From assembly GCF_020682705.1 (NCBI RefSeq), contig NZ_JAGTTN010000002.1, forward strand, positions 310,001 to 374,000: a stretch of DNA of 64,000 nucleotides, given 5' to 3'. Position numbers and translations under genes: made by a program. Shown here piece by piece: positions 29,479 to 39,230 of this stretch; position 1 is the first letter of the stretch, and the number at the start of each line of letters is the position of its first letter. The stretch is from Microbacterium allomyrinae. GTDB lineage: Bacteria > Actinomycetota > Actinomycetes > Actinomycetales > Microbacteriaceae. The notes below the pieces were generated by a model. That model was given only the letters and a program-made list of their open reading frames with translations. It did not search any database and was not told where the DNA came from.

Positions 29479-30033
29479 TCATCGTCGCGGCAGCGCCCTG
29501 CCCATCACGATCTCGGGGCCGATGGGACTGGACAGGGTCTCACCCGTCGGCGCGAACCCGCAGCGGCGGTACGCCGCCTGTGCGCGCGCGTTGTCGCGGT
29601 GGACGTCGAGGAAGATCTGTGCGAGGCCGAGGCTTCCCGCCCACTCCGCGGCCGCGGTGAGCAGCAGATCGATCGCCCCCGAGCCCCGGAACGAGGGGCT
29701 GACGTAGACGCCCACGACATCGGCGCGTCGATCGTCGACGTACCGGCCGAGGTGATCTACCTGCCCGGTCGCGCGCACCAGCACCGATGCGCTGCCCACC
29801 CACACGTCGCGCACGATCGCGACGAACTGCGCGGCGACCTCGCTCTCGGCGGCGTCCGAGCTGCGCTCCTGCCAGAACTGGTCGGTCCGCGACGCGACGT
29901 CGATGGGGCTCTCGAGGAAGGCGATCGACGCATCGGGGTCGTTCGTCGCCTCGACGCGCAGCGCGCGCACGGCCTGCCACTCGTCGGCGCGGATGCGCCG
30001 AACAGCGACGCGGGGGTCGGTGGATGCCGTCAT
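29479..30033 (-). CDS. GNAT-family N-acetyltransferase
   Basis: A 184-residue GNAT acetyltransferase. The acetyl-CoA binding motif A region is DVVGVYVSPSFRGSGAIDLLL (about 95-115), with the R-x-x-G/A pattern as FRGSG, followed by motif B FLDVHRDNARAQAAYRRCGF, typical of the family. Substrate not predictable. It sits between aroB and aroQ on the same strand, 26 bp from aroB and 36 bp from aroQ, interrupting the aro run; it may simply ride on the operon. Confidence 0.9.
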   Translation of the reverse strand: MTASTDPRVAVRRIRADEWQAVRALRVEATNDPDASIAFLESPIDVASRTDQFWQERSSDAAESEVAAQFVAIVRDVWVGSASVLVRATGQVDHLGRYVDDRRADVVGVYVSPSFRGSGAIDLLLTAAAEWAGSLGLAQIFLDVHRDNARAQAAYRRCGFAPTGETLSSPIGPEIVMGRALPRR

Positions 30034-30059
30034 GGATGTACCTCGTCGACGGGCCGGTG

Positions 30060-31136
30060 TCAGCCCGTGACCTCCTGGTACGCGGCGAACAGCAGCGACT
30101 CATCAGGTGCTTGGAGCACGGTGGGCTTCGCGATGTCGTCGAGGACGATGAAGCGGAGCATGCCGCCTCGGCTCTTCTTGTCGCGCTGCATCGTCGCCAG
30201 CAGCGTCGGCCAGCGCCCTGCGCCGTACGTCGTCGGCAGGCCGAGGGTGTCCAGGATGTCGCGGTGACGCTGCGCCGCGGCATCCGGAAGGCGTCCCGCG
30301 AGCCGCGACAGCTCGGCGGCGAACACCATGCCCACCGAGATCGCGGCCCCGTGACGCCAGCGGTAGCGCTCCGCGTGCTCGATCGCGTGGCCGAGGGTGT
30401 GGCCGTAGTTGAGGATCTCGCGCAGGCCGGCCTCGCGAAGGTCTTGGCCCACGACGCGCGCCTTCATGTCGATCGCGAGTTCGATGGTGCGCCGGAAGGC
30501 GTCGCTGTGCGGATCCACCGCAGCCTCGGGATCGGCCTCGACGAGGTCGAGGATCTCGGGGGCCCAGATGAATCCGGCCTTGACGACCTCGGCGTAGCCT
30601 GCGACGAGTTCGTTCCGCGACAGCGAGTCGAGCAGGTCCAGATCGCACACCACGCTTCGCGGCGCCCAGAAGGCGCCGACGAGGTTCTTGCCTTCGGCCG
30701 TATTGACACCGGTCTTGCCGCCGACGGCGGCGTCGACCATGCCGAGCACCGTGGTCGGCACCTGCACGACCTCGACACCGCGCAGCCACGTCGCGGCGAC
30801 GAAGCCGGCGAGATCCGTGACCGCTCCCCCGCCGAATCCGACCACGACATCCGTACGGGTGAAGTCCGCCTTGCCCATCACCTGCCAGCAGAACGCCGCG
30901 ACCTCGATGCGCTTGCCCTGCTCGGCGTCGGGAATCTCGGCCAGCAGCACCTCGCGCTCGCCTCCGAGCCGAGCGCGAAGGCTCTCGGCCTGCTCTGCGA
31001 GCGTCGGCGGATGGATCACGAGAACCTTGCGCGCAGCCGGCGGCATTGCGTCGGCGAGGGACGACAGGATGCCGCGTCCCACCGTGATGTCGTAGCTGGC
31101 GTCTCCGCTCACGCTGATCGTCGTGGCGTCGGTCAT
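30060..31136 (-). CDS. aroB: 3-dehydroquinate synthase
   Basis: Second shikimate-pathway step: converts DAHP to 3-dehydroquinate, using NAD and a metal ion. The 358-residue protein has the NAD-binding [21 protein letters not shown] (about 100-120, in parts), [21 protein letters not shown], and metal ligands in [12 protein letters not shown] and [12 protein letters not shown] at 31136 overlaps the aroK stop by 4 bp. Confidence 0.97.
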   Translation of the reverse strand: MTDATTISVSGDASYDITVGRGILSSLADAMPPAARKVLVIHPPTLAEQAESLRARLGGEREVLLAEIPDAEQGKRIEVAAFCWQVMGKADFTRTDVVVGFGGGAVTDLAGFVAATWLRGVEVVQVPTTVLGMVDAAVGGKTGVNTAEGKNLVGAFWAPRSVVCDLDLLDSLSRNELVAGYAEVVKAGFIWAPEILDLVEADPEAAVDPHSDAFRRTIELAIDMKARVVGQDLREAGLREILNYGHTLGHAIEHAERYRWRHGAAISVGMVFAAELSRLAGRLPDAAAQRHRDILDTLGLPTTYGAGRWPTLLATMQRDKKSRGGMLRFIVLDDIAKPTVLQAPDESLLFAAYQEVTG

Positions 31137-31678
31137 CGCTGCTCCTCCGGCGGCTCACCCTGGGGGTCCGCGTTCTCATTGATCCAGGCCACGACCGCAT
31201 CCACGACGCTCTGCAGCGGACCGCTGGAGGTGTCGAAGGCGACGTCGGCGAGTTCTTCGTAGACGGGTCGGCGAGCCTCGTAGATCGCCGTCCAGCGCTC
31301 CAGCCCGTCCTCCCCCTGCAGCAGGGGGCGATTCGAGTCGCGCACGCGTCCTGCCACGACCCGCGGCGAGACGGTCAGCAGGATGACCCGATGCGTCGAC
31401 AGGTCGGCACGCGTGTCGGGATGCAGCACCGCTCCGCCGCCCAGCGAGACCACCCCGCCTCGCGCGAGGCCCTCCGCGACCGCCTGGCGCTCCAGCGCCC
31501 GGAAATGCTCCTCGCCGTGCTCGGTGAACAGCACCTCGATCGGACCGTGATCGCGGACGATCGCGATGTCGGAGTCGAAGAACGACACACCGAGAGCGCG
31601 CGCGACCTTCCTGCCGATGCTCGTCTTGCCGGCGCCCATCGGGCCGATCAGGACGATCGGATCAGTCTGCGGGGTCAT
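31133..31678 (-). CDS. aroK: Shikimate kinase
   Basis: Phosphorylates shikimate at O3. The 181-residue protein has the Walker [16 protein letters not shown] (about 13-27), shikimate-binding FFDSD, GGGAV and the lid arginine in DSNRPLLQG. The ATG at 31678 lies 17 bp inside the end of aroC, an unusually long overlap for this run; no in-frame alternative start gives an intact P-loop strand. Stop overlaps aroB. Confidence 0.95.
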   Translation of the reverse strand: MTPQTDPIVLIGPMGAGKTSIGRKVARALGVSFFDSDIAIVRDHGPIEVLFTEHGEEHFRALERQAVAEGLARGGVVSLGGGAVLHPDTRADLSTHRVILLTVSPRVVAGRVRDSNRPLLQGEDGLERWTAIYEARRPVYEELADVAFDTSSGPLQSVVDAVVAWINENADPQGEPPEEQR

Positions 31679-32891
31679 ACTCGGCGAGGCCGGCGTCGCT
31701 GGATGCGGTGGTGCGCAGCGCGTCGGGGATCGCCGCGAGGTAGCCCTCGAGGTTGCGTCGGGTCTCGGCGACGCTGTCGCCGCCGAACTTCTCGAGCACG
31801 AACTCAGCCAGAACGACGGCGACCATGGCCTCTGCGACGACGCCCGCAGCCGGCACGGCGCACACGTCGGAGCGCTGGTGGTGAGCGGCCGCGGTCTCGC
31901 CGGTCGCGACATCCACCGTCCGAAGCGCCTTGGGGATGGTGGCGATCGGCTTCATTCCGGCGCGCACGCGCAGCACGGTGCCGGTCGACATGCCGCCTTC
32001 CGTGCCGCCGGCCTTGTCGCTCGAGCGCGTGATGCCGTCGGTCGCGATGTGCAGTTCGTCGTGGGCCTGCGAGCCCCGGCGGCGGGTCGTCTCGAAGCCG
32101 TCGCCGACCTCCACGCCTTTGATGGCCTGGATGCTCATGAGGGCCTGGGCGAGCCTGCCGTCGAGGCGGCGGTCCCAGTGCACGTGCGAGCCGAGCCCCG
32201 GCGGCAGGCCGTAGGCGAGCACCTCGACGATGCCGCCGAGCGTGTCGCCGTCCTTGCGGGCCGCATCGACCTCGGCGACCATCGCTTCGCTCGTCGCGGC
32301 GTCGAAGCAGCGCAGCGGATCCGCGTCGAGCGCGTCGACGTCGTCGGGCGTGGGCAGAGCCGCGCCCTCCGGAGCCTGGACCGGACCGATCGACAGGGTG
32401 TGGCTGACCAGACGGATGCCGAGCTCGGAGAGGAACGCGCGGGCGAGTGCACCGAGCGCGACACGTGCGGCCGTCTCGCGCGCGCTCGCGCGCTCGAGGA
32501 TCGGACGCGCCTCGTCGAACCCGTACTTCTGCATGCCCACGAGGTCGGCGTGCCCCGGGCGGGGACGGGTGAGGGCGGCGCTGCGACCCCGGGACTTCTC
32601 GGTGAGTTCCACGGGCTCGGCGCCCATCACCTCGACCCATTTGGGCCATTCGGTGTTGCCGATGCGCAGCGCGATGGGGCTCCCGAGTGAGTAGCCGTGG
32701 CGCACGCCGGTCGAGATCGTCAGCTCGTCCTCCTCGAACTTCATCCGCGAGCCGCGGCCGTAGCCGAGCTTGCGGCGTGCGAGGTCGGCCTGGATGGCCG
32801 CGCGAGAGATCGGGACGCCCGCAGGCAGACCCTCCATCAGGGCGACGAGTTCGGGGCCGTGCGATTCGCCGGCCGTGAGCACGCGGAGCAT
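31662..32891 (-). CDS. aroC: Chorismate synthase
   Basis: Last common aromatic step: EPSP to chorismate with reduced FMN. The 409-residue protein has [15 protein letters not shown] at the start, [33 protein letters not shown], and the C-terminal [19 protein letters not shown]. Full length for the family. It precedes aroK with a 17-bp overlap and follows aroE after 48 bp. Confidence 0.97.
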   Translation of the reverse strand: MLRVLTAGESHGPELVALMEGLPAGVPISRAAIQADLARRKLGYGRGSRMKFEEDELTISTGVRHGYSLGSPIALRIGNTEWPKWVEVMGAEPVELTEKSRGRSAALTRPRPGHADLVGMQKYGFDEARPILERASARETAARVALGALARAFLSELGIRLVSHTLSIGPVQAPEGAALPTPDDVDALDADPLRCFDAATSEAMVAEVDAARKDGDTLGGIVEVLAYGLPPGLGSHVHWDRRLDGRLAQALMSIQAIKGVEVGDGFETTRRRGSQAHDELHIATDGITRSSDKAGGTEGGMSTGTVLRVRAGMKPIATIPKALRTVDVATGETAAAHHQRSDVCAVPAAGVVAEAMVAVVLAEFVLEKFGGDSVAETRRNLEGYLAAIPDALRTTASSDAGLAEYDPAD

Positions 32892-32939
32892 TGGTCCAGT
32901 CTCCCACGTGCGCGGTGCGGGTTACGTCGCGTTCCGGCG

Positions 32940-33809
32940 TCAGCTCTCGGGCGGCGCTTCGAGCGCCCGGCGCATGGCATCCACGAGCGCGTCCTCGTCG
33001 GCGAGCCCGGCAGCGCCGGCCAGAGGAGTCGCGGGATCGCCGTGGACGAAGATCCGCACCTGCAGCAGCGCCTGATGCAGGAGCATTCCGAGGCCGGACC
33101 GCGCGCTCCCGCCCGTCCGCTCCCACCCGGCCGACAGCGCGGTGGGCCAGTGTCCGTAGACGACGTCCAGCAGCAGTCCGCCCGAGCGGGCGAGCGCGTC
33201 GGCCACGGCATCCGTCACGGGCGCATCACCCGGGAGCGTCGCGATCGTCACCGGGACGTCCTCGAATCCGGCGGCCTCGAATCCACCGGCGACGACCTCG
33301 ATGCCCAGCAGTCGACCGAGGACGCGCAACGGCTCGACCGCCTCGGGGCGACGCGCGACGACCTCCACGTCGCGTGCACCGAGCTCGCCGAGCGCGACCA
33401 GAGCCGAGGTCGCGGTGGCGCCGGCGCCGACCACGCGCGCCCGCGGCACAGCAGTGACGCCGTCGTCCGCGAGAGCGCGCACGATGCCGCCGACGTCGGT
33501 GTTGAACCCGCGCGGACCATCGGGGCCGATCAGCAGCGTGTTCACGGCGCCGGTCAGCTCGGCGCGACGGTCGTGCGTCGCGGCTGCAGCGAACGCGACG
33601 CCTTTGAGCGGCATGGTGAGCGAGAGGCCGCGCCAGCACGCATCGAGTCCGGCGAGTTCGCCGGCGAACGACTGCTCGTCGACGCGACGGCGGCCGTAGG
33701 ACCACTCGAGGCCGAGGAGCGCGTACGCGGCGGTGTGCAGCTGCGGCGAGCGGCTGTGCGCGATCGGGTCGCCCCAGACCTCCAGACGCGTCGCGTCGTC
33801 GCTCAGCAC
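32940..33809 (-). CDS. aroE: Shikimate dehydrogenase
   Basis: NADPH reduction of 3-dehydroshikimate. About 289 residues: substrate domain with WGDPIAHSRSPQLHTAAY and catalytic lysine in LTMPLKGVAF (about 67-76), aspartate in FNTDVGG, then a Rossmann domain with VVGAGATATSALVAL. I chose the GTG at 33809, which overlaps the mltG stop and gives a normal N terminus; the longer frame upstream is the mltG tail in another frame. Note the NADP motif is GAGATA, as in many actinobacterial members. Confidence 0.93.
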   Translation of the reverse strand: MLSDDATRLEVWGDPIAHSRSPQLHTAAYALLGLEWSYGRRRVDEQSFAGELAGLDACWRGLSLTMPLKGVAFAAAATHDRRAELTGAVNTLLIGPDGPRGFNTDVGGIVRALADDGVTAVPRARVVGAGATATSALVALGELGARDVEVVARRPEAVEPLRVLGRLLGIEVVAGGFEAAGFEDVPVTIATLPGDAPVTDAVADALARSGGLLLDVVYGHWPTALSAGWERTGGSARSGLGMLLHQALLQVRIFVHGDPATPLAGAAGLADEDALVDAMRRALEAPPES

Positions 33810-35632
33810 CCCGAGTCCGGGTGTTCGCCGCACCACTGCTGCCACTGGTCCACGTACTTCAGGTGCTCGCTGTACGTGCTGGTGAACACGGTCTCGCCGG
33901 TATCGAGGTTGACGGTCACGAAGTACAGCCACGGTCCTTCGGCCGGGTGCATCGCGGCGTTGATCGCGACATCCCCGGGGTTGGAGATCGGCCCGATCGG
34001 CAGCCCGGTGTTCATGTACGTGTTCCACGGATTCGGGTCGTTCAGCGCCTCTTCGGACGAGCTCACCGTGCCGTCGTGCATCTCGCCATAGCCGTACTGC
34101 GCCGTCGAGTCCATCTGCAGCTTGCCGAAGGTCTCCTGGTTGCTCTCGTCGAGGCGATTCTGGATGACGGTCGAGACCTTCTGCATGTCGGCCTCGTAGC
34201 GTGCTTCGCGCTGGATGATGGAGGCGATCGTGAGGATGCGCTGACGATCCTCGACGGGCACTTCGGCGGCATCCAGCGACTCGATCGTGCGGTTCACGAG
34301 CGTCGTGATCACGTCTGTCGCGGTCGCCTCGGGGGTGAACGTGTAGGTCGCGGGGAACAGCCAGCCTTCGAGCGAGTCGGCGCTCACGCCGTACGCCGCG
34401 GGGTCGGCGGCGGCCGCCTCGAGCTCTTCGAGCGGGATGCCGGTGCCGTCGGCCAGGAGCGGCAGGGATTGCTCCACCGTCAGGCCTTCGCGCAGCTGCG
34501 CCGTGTTCTCCATCCGGTTCGCCGGGTCCAGGAGCGCAGTCAGCGCGGCCTCGGAGGTCATCTGCTTCTGCAGCTGGAAGTAGCCGGGCTGGAACATCGG
34601 GTCCTGGCCCGAGTCGATGAGGTAGTCGTAGAAGGCCTCGGGGGTCTTCGTCACCCCGGCGTCGTAGAGCTTCTGCGAGATCGGCGAACCGGTGTCACCC
34701 GATGCGATCGTGACGAACGCCTCGCCGTTGGCCAAGCCCGCCTCGAAGTCCTGGGGTTCTTCCCAGCCCATGACTTCGCGGATCTTGTCCTCATACGTCG
34801 TCCACACGTACCACCCGCCCCCGGCGATGCCGCCGAGGAGGAGCAGCACGACGCCGAGCGCGATCCAACCGCCGATACGGCGGCGGCGCTTGTTCTTGGG
34901 AGGAGGCACGGTGCCGATCTCGTCGATGGATCCGGTGCCGCTGAACAGAGCGTCGAGGCTGCCGGTCGGAGCGCTGCCGCCGGCGTTCGCGCCGTCGGCT
35001 GTGGCGGCGCGTCGGCCGTTTTCGGCGGCCACCCCTGTGCGTGACGGCACATCGTCGCCGTCCGGCTGCGCGATACCGCCGGTCTCGCCGGTCGCCGTGC
35101 GCGTGCCGGTCGCGGGAATCGTGGCGATCGCGCCGCTGCGGCTGTACGGCAGTGCGGGCGAGGCGGCGGCCGCGCCGAAGATCCAGGGGTCGGCGCCGCC
35201 CGACTCCACGACGTCGATCGGCGCGGTCGGGCGAGGCGTACGGAGTGGGACCGGGCGGAACCCGCTGCCGGGCTCGCCGGACCGGCTCGCCGCCTCGGCG
35301 GATTCGGTGCGCGTCGGAACAGAGTCGTGTCGCACCGAGGCGGGGCCCGCAGGCTCCGGGCTCGGCGCAGCAGTCGAGCCTGTGGTCACGCCGTCGGCGC
35401 TCTGCTCAGGCGGGGAGGTCTTCTCTGGTGAGGACTGAGCCGCCGCCGCCTCGCGCGCGGCGCGGCGTGACAGGGGGGCGCCATCGCCGTTCACCGGGTG
35501 CTCCGTGGACGCCGGTGCCGCGGGCTGTATCGAGCCGTTGCCCGTGTCCGGGCTGCGAAGCTCGCGCGACCGCGGGTCGGGCAGCTTGCCGAACAGATCC
35601 GCGAACGGATCGTCGGACAGGGAATCGGGCAT
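33803..35632 (-). CDS. mltG: Endolytic murein transglycosylase MltG
   Basis: Membrane enzyme that cleaves nascent glycan strands. The 609-residue protein has a long disordered cytoplasmic N terminus (about 1-250, rich in Pro/Ser/Ala), one membrane span (about 266-286, GGWIALGVVLLLLGGIAGGGW with basic KNKRRRR before it), and an extracellular YceG domain with the catalytic glutamate in IIQREARYEADM. The N-terminal extension is far longer than in E. coli MltG (340 residues), a trend known in actinobacteria. ATG at 35632, 1 bp after the ruvX stop. Confidence 0.94.
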   Translation of the reverse strand: MPDSLSDDPFADLFGKLPDPRSRELRSPDTGNGSIQPAAPASTEHPVNGDGAPLSRRAAREAAAAQSSPEKTSPPEQSADGVTTGSTAAPSPEPAGPASVRHDSVPTRTESAEAASRSGEPGSGFRPVPLRTPRPTAPIDVVESGGADPWIFGAAAASPALPYSRSGAIATIPATGTRTATGETGGIAQPDGDDVPSRTGVAAENGRRAATADGANAGGSAPTGSLDALFSGTGSIDEIGTVPPPKNKRRRRIGGWIALGVVLLLLGGIAGGGWYVWTTYEDKIREVMGWEEPQDFEAGLANGEAFVTIASGDTGSPISQKLYDAGVTKTPEAFYDYLIDSGQDPMFQPGYFQLQKQMTSEAALTALLDPANRMENTAQLREGLTVEQSLPLLADGTGIPLEELEAAAADPAAYGVSADSLEGWLFPATYTFTPEATATDVITTLVNRTIESLDAAEVPVEDRQRILTIASIIQREARYEADMQKVSTVIQNRLDESNQETFGKLQMDSTAQYGYGEMHDGTVSSSEEALNDPNPWNTYMNTGLPIGPISNPGDVAINAAMHPAEGPWLYFVTVNLDTGETVFTSTYSEHLKYVDQWQQWCGEHPDSGC

Positions 35633-35633
35633 G

Positions 35634-36101
35634 TCAGGCGGGCTCCTGGGGGACGGGGACTCCGGACGGCCTGCCGGTGCTCTTCTCGACATCGAGTGCT
35701 TGCTGGAGCAGTACGACAGCGGCGACCTGGTCAACGATGCTACGCGAGGATCGCTGAGATCTGCCCGAACTTCTCAATGCCGCGTGCGCCGACACGGTCG
35801 AGAGCCTCTCGTCGACAAGACGGACGGGCAGACCGGATGCCGTCGCCAGCGCCGCCGCGAACTCCCGGGCATCCGTGGTCGAAGGAGTGTCTTCGCCCCG
35901 AAGATTCAAGGGCAGACCGACCAGGAGCTCGTTCGCCGAGTACTCCTCCGCGAGGGCCACGAGCCGCGCGATCGCGGCATCGTCGCGGGCCACCGTCTCG
36001 ACCGGTGTCGCGAGCAGGCCGTCGGGATCGCAGCGCGCGACACCCACGCGGGCCTTGCCAACGTCTATGCCGAGGCGCACCCCGCGGCGGAAGTCGCTCA
36101 C
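35634..36101 (-). CDS. ruvX: Holliday junction resolvase-like RuvX (YqgF)
   Basis: RNase H-fold nuclease linked to pre-16S rRNA 5' processing and resolvase-like activity. The 155-residue protein has the catalytic aspartate in RLGIDVGKARVGVA, the central LLVGLPLNLRGEDTPST, and VRLVDERLSTVSA. The GTG at 36101 overlaps the alaS stop (GTGA). It lies between alaS and mltG as in Mycobacterium and Streptomyces. Confidence 0.95.
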   Translation of the reverse strand: MSDFRRGVRLGIDVGKARVGVARCDPDGLLATPVETVARDDAAIARLVALAEEYSANELLVGLPLNLRGEDTPSTTDAREFAAALATASGLPVRLVDERLSTVSAHAALRSSGRSQRSSRSIVDQVAAVVLLQQALDVEKSTGRPSGVPVPQEPA

Positions 36102-38755
36102 GCTCCGAGCGCGCCCTTCACCGAGGCCAGCGCCGCGGGCAGTGCCGCGACATCCGTCCCGCCTCCCTGGGCGACATCGTCGCGACCGCCGCCGCCACCG
36201 CCGAGCACGGACGCCGCGGCTTTCGCGAGCACCCCGGCCTTGGCTCCTGCGGCACGAGCGGCGTCGTTGGTGGCGACGATCACGACCGGGCGGCCATTGA
36301 CCTCCGCGCCGAGCGCGACGACCGACGCATCCGCGCCGAGGCGGTCGCGCACCTGCAGGGCGAGCGAACGTACGTCGTCGCCCGACGATGCCGATCCGAT
36401 CGACTCGGCGACGACCAGGGTGTCTCCGACACGGGAGGCGGCGGCGGCAAGAGCCGGAAGACGATCGCCCAGAGCCTTCGCCTCGAACGCGGCGATCTTC
36501 TTCTCCGCGGCCTTCAGGCTCGCGGTGAGTTCGGCGATACGCGCGGGCAGTTGCTCGCGGGGGGTCTTGAGAGTGGAAGTCAGCTGTGACACGAGCGCGC
36601 GCTCGGCGGCGAGCGAGCGGAACGCGTCCAGTCCCACCAGCGCCTCGACACGGCGATTCGATGCGCCGACGGACGACTCGCCCACGAGGTTGATCAGCCC
36701 GATCTCCGCACTCGTCGAGACGTGGGTGCCCGCGCACAGCTCGCGCGACCACGGACCGCCGATGTCGACCATCCGCACGGTGTCGCCGTACTTCTCGCCG
36801 AACAGCGCCATCGCGCCGAGTTGCTTCGCGTCGTCCAGAGCGAGCACGCGCGTGGTCACCTCGAGGTTGTCGCGGACCGCGTTGTTGGCGATCTCTTCGA
36901 TCTCGGTCTTGGTGGAATCCGACAGCGCCTGGCCCCACGTGAAGTCGAAGCGCATGTAGCCGGCGCGGTTCAGCGAACCGGCCTGCGTCGCGGTCTTGCC
37001 CAGCGTGTCGCGCAGCGCTGCGTGCACGAGGTGGGTCGCGGAGTGCGCCTGTCGCGCGGATCGCCGGTTCGCGGCATCCACGATCGACGTCGCCGGCTGA
37101 CCCACACCCACCTCGCCGGCCGTCACCTCGACGGTGTGGCTGATGAGGCCCGCCACGGGCTTCTGCACGTCGAGCACATCGAGCTCGTAGCCCGGGCCGA
37201 CGATGACGCCCTTGTCGGCGACCTGGCCGCCGGACTCCGCGTACAGCGCGGTGTCGGCGAGGATGACCTCGGCGATCTGACCCGTCGTCGCGCGGTCGAT
37301 CGAGACGCCGTCCACGAGGATGCCGAGCACGCGCGACTCGGTCTCGAGATCGGTGTAGCCGGTGAACACGGTCTCGCCCTGGGCGCGGATGTCGCGGTAC
37401 ACGCTCGTGTCGGCGAGCTGGCGCTTGCGTGCCCTCGCGTCGGCCTTCGCGCGCGCCCGCTGCTCCTGCATGAGCGCGTCGAACGATGCGCGGTCGACGG
37501 TGAGGCCCGCCTCCTCGGCGATCTCGAGCGTGAGATCGATCGGGAAGCCGTACGTGTCGTGCAGCAGGAACGCCTCGGCGCCGGCGATCGAGGTGCCGCC
37601 CGCCGACTTCGTCTGTGCGAGGGAGTCGTCCAGGAGCGTCTCGCCCGCGGCGAGGGTGCGCAGGAACGTGGCTTCCTCGGCCAGCGCGTACTGCGAAATG
37701 CGCGCCCAGTCGGTCGCCACGACCGGGTAGGCGTCCTTCATCGCGTCGCGCGAGGCTGCGAACAGCTCGGCGAACGTCGGTCCGTCGACGCCCAGCAGAC
37801 GCATCGAGCGGATCGCGCGGCGCATCAGGCGGCGCAGGATGTAGCCGCGGCCGTCGTTGGACGGCGTGACGCCGTCCGACATCAGCATCAGCGAGGACCG
37901 GATGTGATCGGCGATCACGCGGAAGCGCACGTCGTCTTCGTGGTTCGCGCCGTACGTGCGTCCCGAGAGGGCGACCGCACGGTCCAGGACCGGGCGCACC
38001 TGGTCGGTCTCGTACATGTTGTCGACGCCCTGCTTGATGAACGCGATGCGCTCGAGCCCCATGCCGGTGTCGATGTTCTTGGCAGGAAGCTCCCCCACCA
38101 CGTCGAAGTCGTACTTCGATCGCACGTTGGTGATCTCGTACTGCATGAAGACGAGGTTCCAGATCTCGACGTAACGGTCGTCGTCGGTCGCGGGCCCCCC
38201 GTCGATGCCGTATTCGGGTCCGCGGTCGAAGAAGATCTCGGAGCAGGGGCCGGCCGGCCCCGGAAGCCCGGTGCTCCAGTAGTTGGTGTCCTTGCCGAGA
38301 CGCTGGATCCGCTCGTCGGGCAGGTCGGTGAGCGACAGCCACAGGTCGCGCGCTTCGTCGTCCTCTTCGTAGACGGTGACCCACAGATCCTTCGGATCGA
38401 ACCCCAGCCCGCCCTCGTCCTCGGGCGAGGTGAGCAGCTCCCAGGCGAAGCGGATCGCGCCGTCCTTGAAGTAGTCCCCGAACGACCAGTTTCCGAGCAT
38501 CTGGAAGAAGGTGCCGTGGCGCGGTGTCTTGCCGACCTCTTCGATGTCGTTGGTGCGGATGCACTTCTGGTTGTCGGCGGCGCGCCGATACGGGGCCGGC
38601 ACATCACCGCTCAGGTACGGAATGAACGGCACCATCCCGGCGACCGTGAACAGCAGCGCCGGGTCGTCGGTCACCAGCGATGCCGACGGCACGATGGTGT
38701 GGTCGTTCTTCTCGAAGTAGTCGAGGAAGCGCTGGGCGATCTCGGCGGTCTTCAT
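36098..38755 (-). CDS. alaS: Alanyl-tRNA synthetase
   Basis: Charges tRNA-Ala and edits mischarged Ser/Gly. The 885-residue protein has the class II catalytic core (FLDYFEKNDHTIVPSASLV at the start, motif 2 near GKTPRHGTFFQMLGNWSFGDYFK), editing domain metal motifs HSATHLVHAAL and CAGTH, and the C-Ala domain ending GGGGGRDDVAQGGG. ATG at 38755. No T-box leader is seen in the 59-bp gap upstream. Stop overlaps ruvX. Confidence 0.98.
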   Translation of the reverse strand: MKTAEIAQRFLDYFEKNDHTIVPSASLVTDDPALLFTVAGMVPFIPYLSGDVPAPYRRAADNQKCIRTNDIEEVGKTPRHGTFFQMLGNWSFGDYFKDGAIRFAWELLTSPEDEGGLGFDPKDLWVTVYEEDDEARDLWLSLTDLPDERIQRLGKDTNYWSTGLPGPAGPCSEIFFDRGPEYGIDGGPATDDDRYVEIWNLVFMQYEITNVRSKYDFDVVGELPAKNIDTGMGLERIAFIKQGVDNMYETDQVRPVLDRAVALSGRTYGANHEDDVRFRVIADHIRSSLMLMSDGVTPSNDGRGYILRRLMRRAIRSMRLLGVDGPTFAELFAASRDAMKDAYPVVATDWARISQYALAEEATFLRTLAAGETLLDDSLAQTKSAGGTSIAGAEAFLLHDTYGFPIDLTLEIAEEAGLTVDRASFDALMQEQRARAKADARARKRQLADTSVYRDIRAQGETVFTGYTDLETESRVLGILVDGVSIDRATTGQIAEVILADTALYAESGGQVADKGVIVGPGYELDVLDVQKPVAGLISHTVEVTAGEVGVGQPATSIVDAANRRSARQAHSATHLVHAALRDTLGKTATQAGSLNRAGYMRFDFTWGQALSDSTKTEIEEIANNAVRDNLEVTTRVLALDDAKQLGAMALFGEKYGDTVRMVDIGGPWSRELCAGTHVSTSAEIGLINLVGESSVGASNRRVEALVGLDAFRSLAAERALVSQLTSTLKTPREQLPARIAELTASLKAAEKKIAAFEAKALGDRLPALAAAASRVGDTLVVAESIGSASSGDDVRSLALQVRDRLGADASVVALGAEVNGRPVVIVATNDAARAAGAKAGVLAKAAASVLGGGGGGRDDVAQGGGTDVAALPAALASVKGALGA

Positions 38756-38814
38756 TCAAGTCCTCGCAATGCGCGGTCCACTCCCCCGTCCAGCGGGGAA
38801 GACAGGCCGATGGG

Positions 38815-39099
38815 TCAGTCGGTGAGCTTGTCTGCGGTATCGGCGACGGCGTCGACGGCTTCGGATGCCGCGGCTTTCGCGGCGCCGGCGACTTCGGCGG
38901 CGGCATCCCGCACATCGTCGACGAGCCCGGAGAATCGGGCCTCCTGCTCGCGGTACGCGTCACCGATGCGGTCGGTGAACTCCGTGATGCGAGCGTCGAC
39001 GTCTGCCAGGAGCTCCTGCCCCCGGGGGTCCTTGTTCACGAGGTGGGCGAGAACGAATCCGCCGGCGACACCGAACAGGAACCACACCAGCTTCTTCAT
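38815..39099 (-). CDS. Small membrane-anchored alanine-rich protein
   Basis: A 94-residue protein: an N-terminal hydrophobic segment (MKKLVWFLFGVAGGFVLAHLV, about 1-21) that fits a membrane anchor, then a charged, Ala-rich helical region (about 30-94) resembling YtxH-type or apolipoprotein-like helices. Function unknown. The ATG at 39099 follows a GAGGAAG ribosome site, which rejects the earlier in-frame start. It lies between rpsD and alaS, a position where small proteins of this kind are common in Microbacteriaceae. Confidence 0.82.
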   Translation of the reverse strand: MKKLVWFLFGVAGGFVLAHLVNKDPRGQELLADVDARITEFTDRIGDAYREQEARFSGLVDDVRDAAAEVAGAAKAAASEAVDAVADTADKLTD

Positions 39100-39178
39100 G
39101 TCACCACTTCCTCGCGGAGCCGCCCGTCGCGGCATCCCTCCATCGTATGCGGAAAAGACCCGCTCCATCGCGGAAACG

Positions 39179-39212
39179 ACGAAGGGCGCCGGGTTGCCCC
39201 GACGCCCTTCGT
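39179..39212 (-). terminator. Terminator hairpin after rpsD
   Basis: ACGAAGGGCG (39179-39188) pairs exactly with CGCCCTTCGT (39203-39212); the minus strand then reads CGTTTCC, a short pyrimidine tract. It lies 18 bp after the rpsD stop and 80 bp before the small membrane gene, so it likely ends the rpsD transcript. Confidence 0.7.
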
Positions 39213-39230
39213 GCGATTCGCTTCGCTGGA

